From: Flavobacterium sp.
Lineage (GTDB): Bacteria; Bacteroidota; Bacteroidia; Flavobacteriales; Flavobacteriaceae
Length of the DNA stretch: 5,859 bases
Assembly (NCBI GenBank): GCA_004296145.1
Contig: SEBM01000268.1
Span: forward strand, 1-5,859
Reading direction: 5' to 3'
Both the position numbers and the translations under genes were made by a program. The notes under the pieces are model-generated. The model saw only the letters and a program-made list of their open reading frames with translations. It searched no databases and had not been told where the DNA came from. Position 1 is the stretch's first letter. Each line of letters opens with the position of its first letter. Positions 5,516 through 5,859 of the stretch are shown here, piece by piece.

Positions 5516-5859
5516 TTATTTTTGATTTAAAGTGCGTTGCAAAATTTCTGCAAACATTTTAACGTTAGGCTCAAAAAGAAAAGTTTTGTGATCTCCAGGT
5601 ACTTCGTGAACTGATACGCCCTTTTCTGCATAAGTAGTCCAACCTAAGTATTTTAAATCATCTAAAAAATATAAACGTTTTTTTACTCTAAATAAATCTA
5701 CATGTATGGGTAGGGGTTTCAACTTGTAGTTATTGTAAGCGATGTCGTAACTTTTAGAAAGTTTTTCTTTAGTTGATAACACCTGATCAGTCGTTTTGTT
5801 ATTAATATTGAAAAATTTGTTAAATCTGGTTGAAATTCCATTGAACTGATAACTAATGG
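5516..5859 (-). CDS. C-terminus of NRPS/PKS with type I thioesterase domain (partial)
   Basis: The last 113 codons of a larger gene that runs off the right edge of the window; the frame stays open to 5857 and no true start is visible. The end of an alpha/beta-hydrolase thioesterase domain is clear: PLPIHVDLFRVKKR (visible residues 48-61), DLKYLGW (67-73), and GVSVHEVPGDHKTFL (80-94), in which His90 is the catalytic His of the Ser-Asp-His triad, then EPNVKMFAEIL (96-106). This pattern (LFR..., GW, VHxVPGDHxTxL, EPNV) is that of thioesterase domains at the end of non-ribosomal peptide synthetases, which release the finished chain by hydrolysis or cyclisation. The Ser and Asp lie outside the window. 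A stand-alone thioesterase is possible but less likely given the PPTase 12 nt downstream. The GTG at 5780-5782 is an internal Val codon, not a start. Confidence 0.85.
   Translation of the reverse strand, partial: ISYQFNGISTRFNKFFNINNKTTDQVLSTKEKLSKSYDIAYNNYKLKPLPIHVDLFRVKKRLYFLDDLKYLGWTTYAEKGVSVHEVPGDHKTFLFEPNVKMFAEILQRTLNQK

Noticed and set aside
5516..5782. Stand-alone 88-residue protein starting at GTG 5780-5782
   Set aside because: The frame stays open to the window edge and the sequence is the end of a thioesterase domain, so the GTG is an internal Val codon.

Overview
The window looks like a piece of a low-GC Bacteroidota chromosome, probably Sphingobacteriaceae (Pedobacter-like). The grounds are AT-rich coding with A/T-ending codons, start codons preceded by A/T-rich sequence instead of clear Shine-Dalgarno motifs, a lipoprotein with an acidic stretch just after the lipobox cysteine, and intergenic palindromic repeats of the 'CGTCATGCT...GGGGATGACG' style that I recall from this phylum. 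The assignment is by style, not by a marker gene.

The left three quarters (1-4466, + strand) is a tightly packed gene set for an extracellular or cell-surface glycan. It starts with the possible last codons of an upstream gene (2-58). Next come a lipoprotein clan GH-A glycoside hydrolase (30-1613), a cytosolic/peripheral GT2 glycosyltransferase of the rhamnosyltransferase type (1648-2559), a membrane-anchored processive-type GT2 (2565-3734) and a TylF/macrocin-O-methyltransferase-like enzyme (3750-4466). Gaps are 34, 5 and 15 nt, so one transcript is likely. The two transferases would build sugar linkages, the methyltransferase would cap or decorate a sugar, and the surface hydrolase would trim or release polymer, much as PslG (GH39) sits in the Psl exopolysaccharide operon of Pseudomonas.

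The right part (4802-5859, - strand) is the end of a different biosynthetic locus. It holds the C-terminus of a large protein ending in a type I (NRPS/PKS) thioesterase domain, cut by the window edge, followed 12 nt later by an Sfp-type 4'-phosphopantetheinyl transferase. The PPTase would convert the carrier-protein domains of the off-window synthetase to the holo form, and the thioesterase would release the product. The product cannot be told from this window.

The two loci converge on a 335-bp gene-free spacer (4467-4801) that is almost entirely repeat. It holds two and a half copies of a composite element of about 105 bp made of two small hairpins. The ends of the element, and the inner edges of its two halves, are also complementary, so each full copy could fold into a four-way junction. 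The third, half copy carries an 18-bp perfect palindrome where the hairpin loop should be. This spacer is the least ordinary part of the window.
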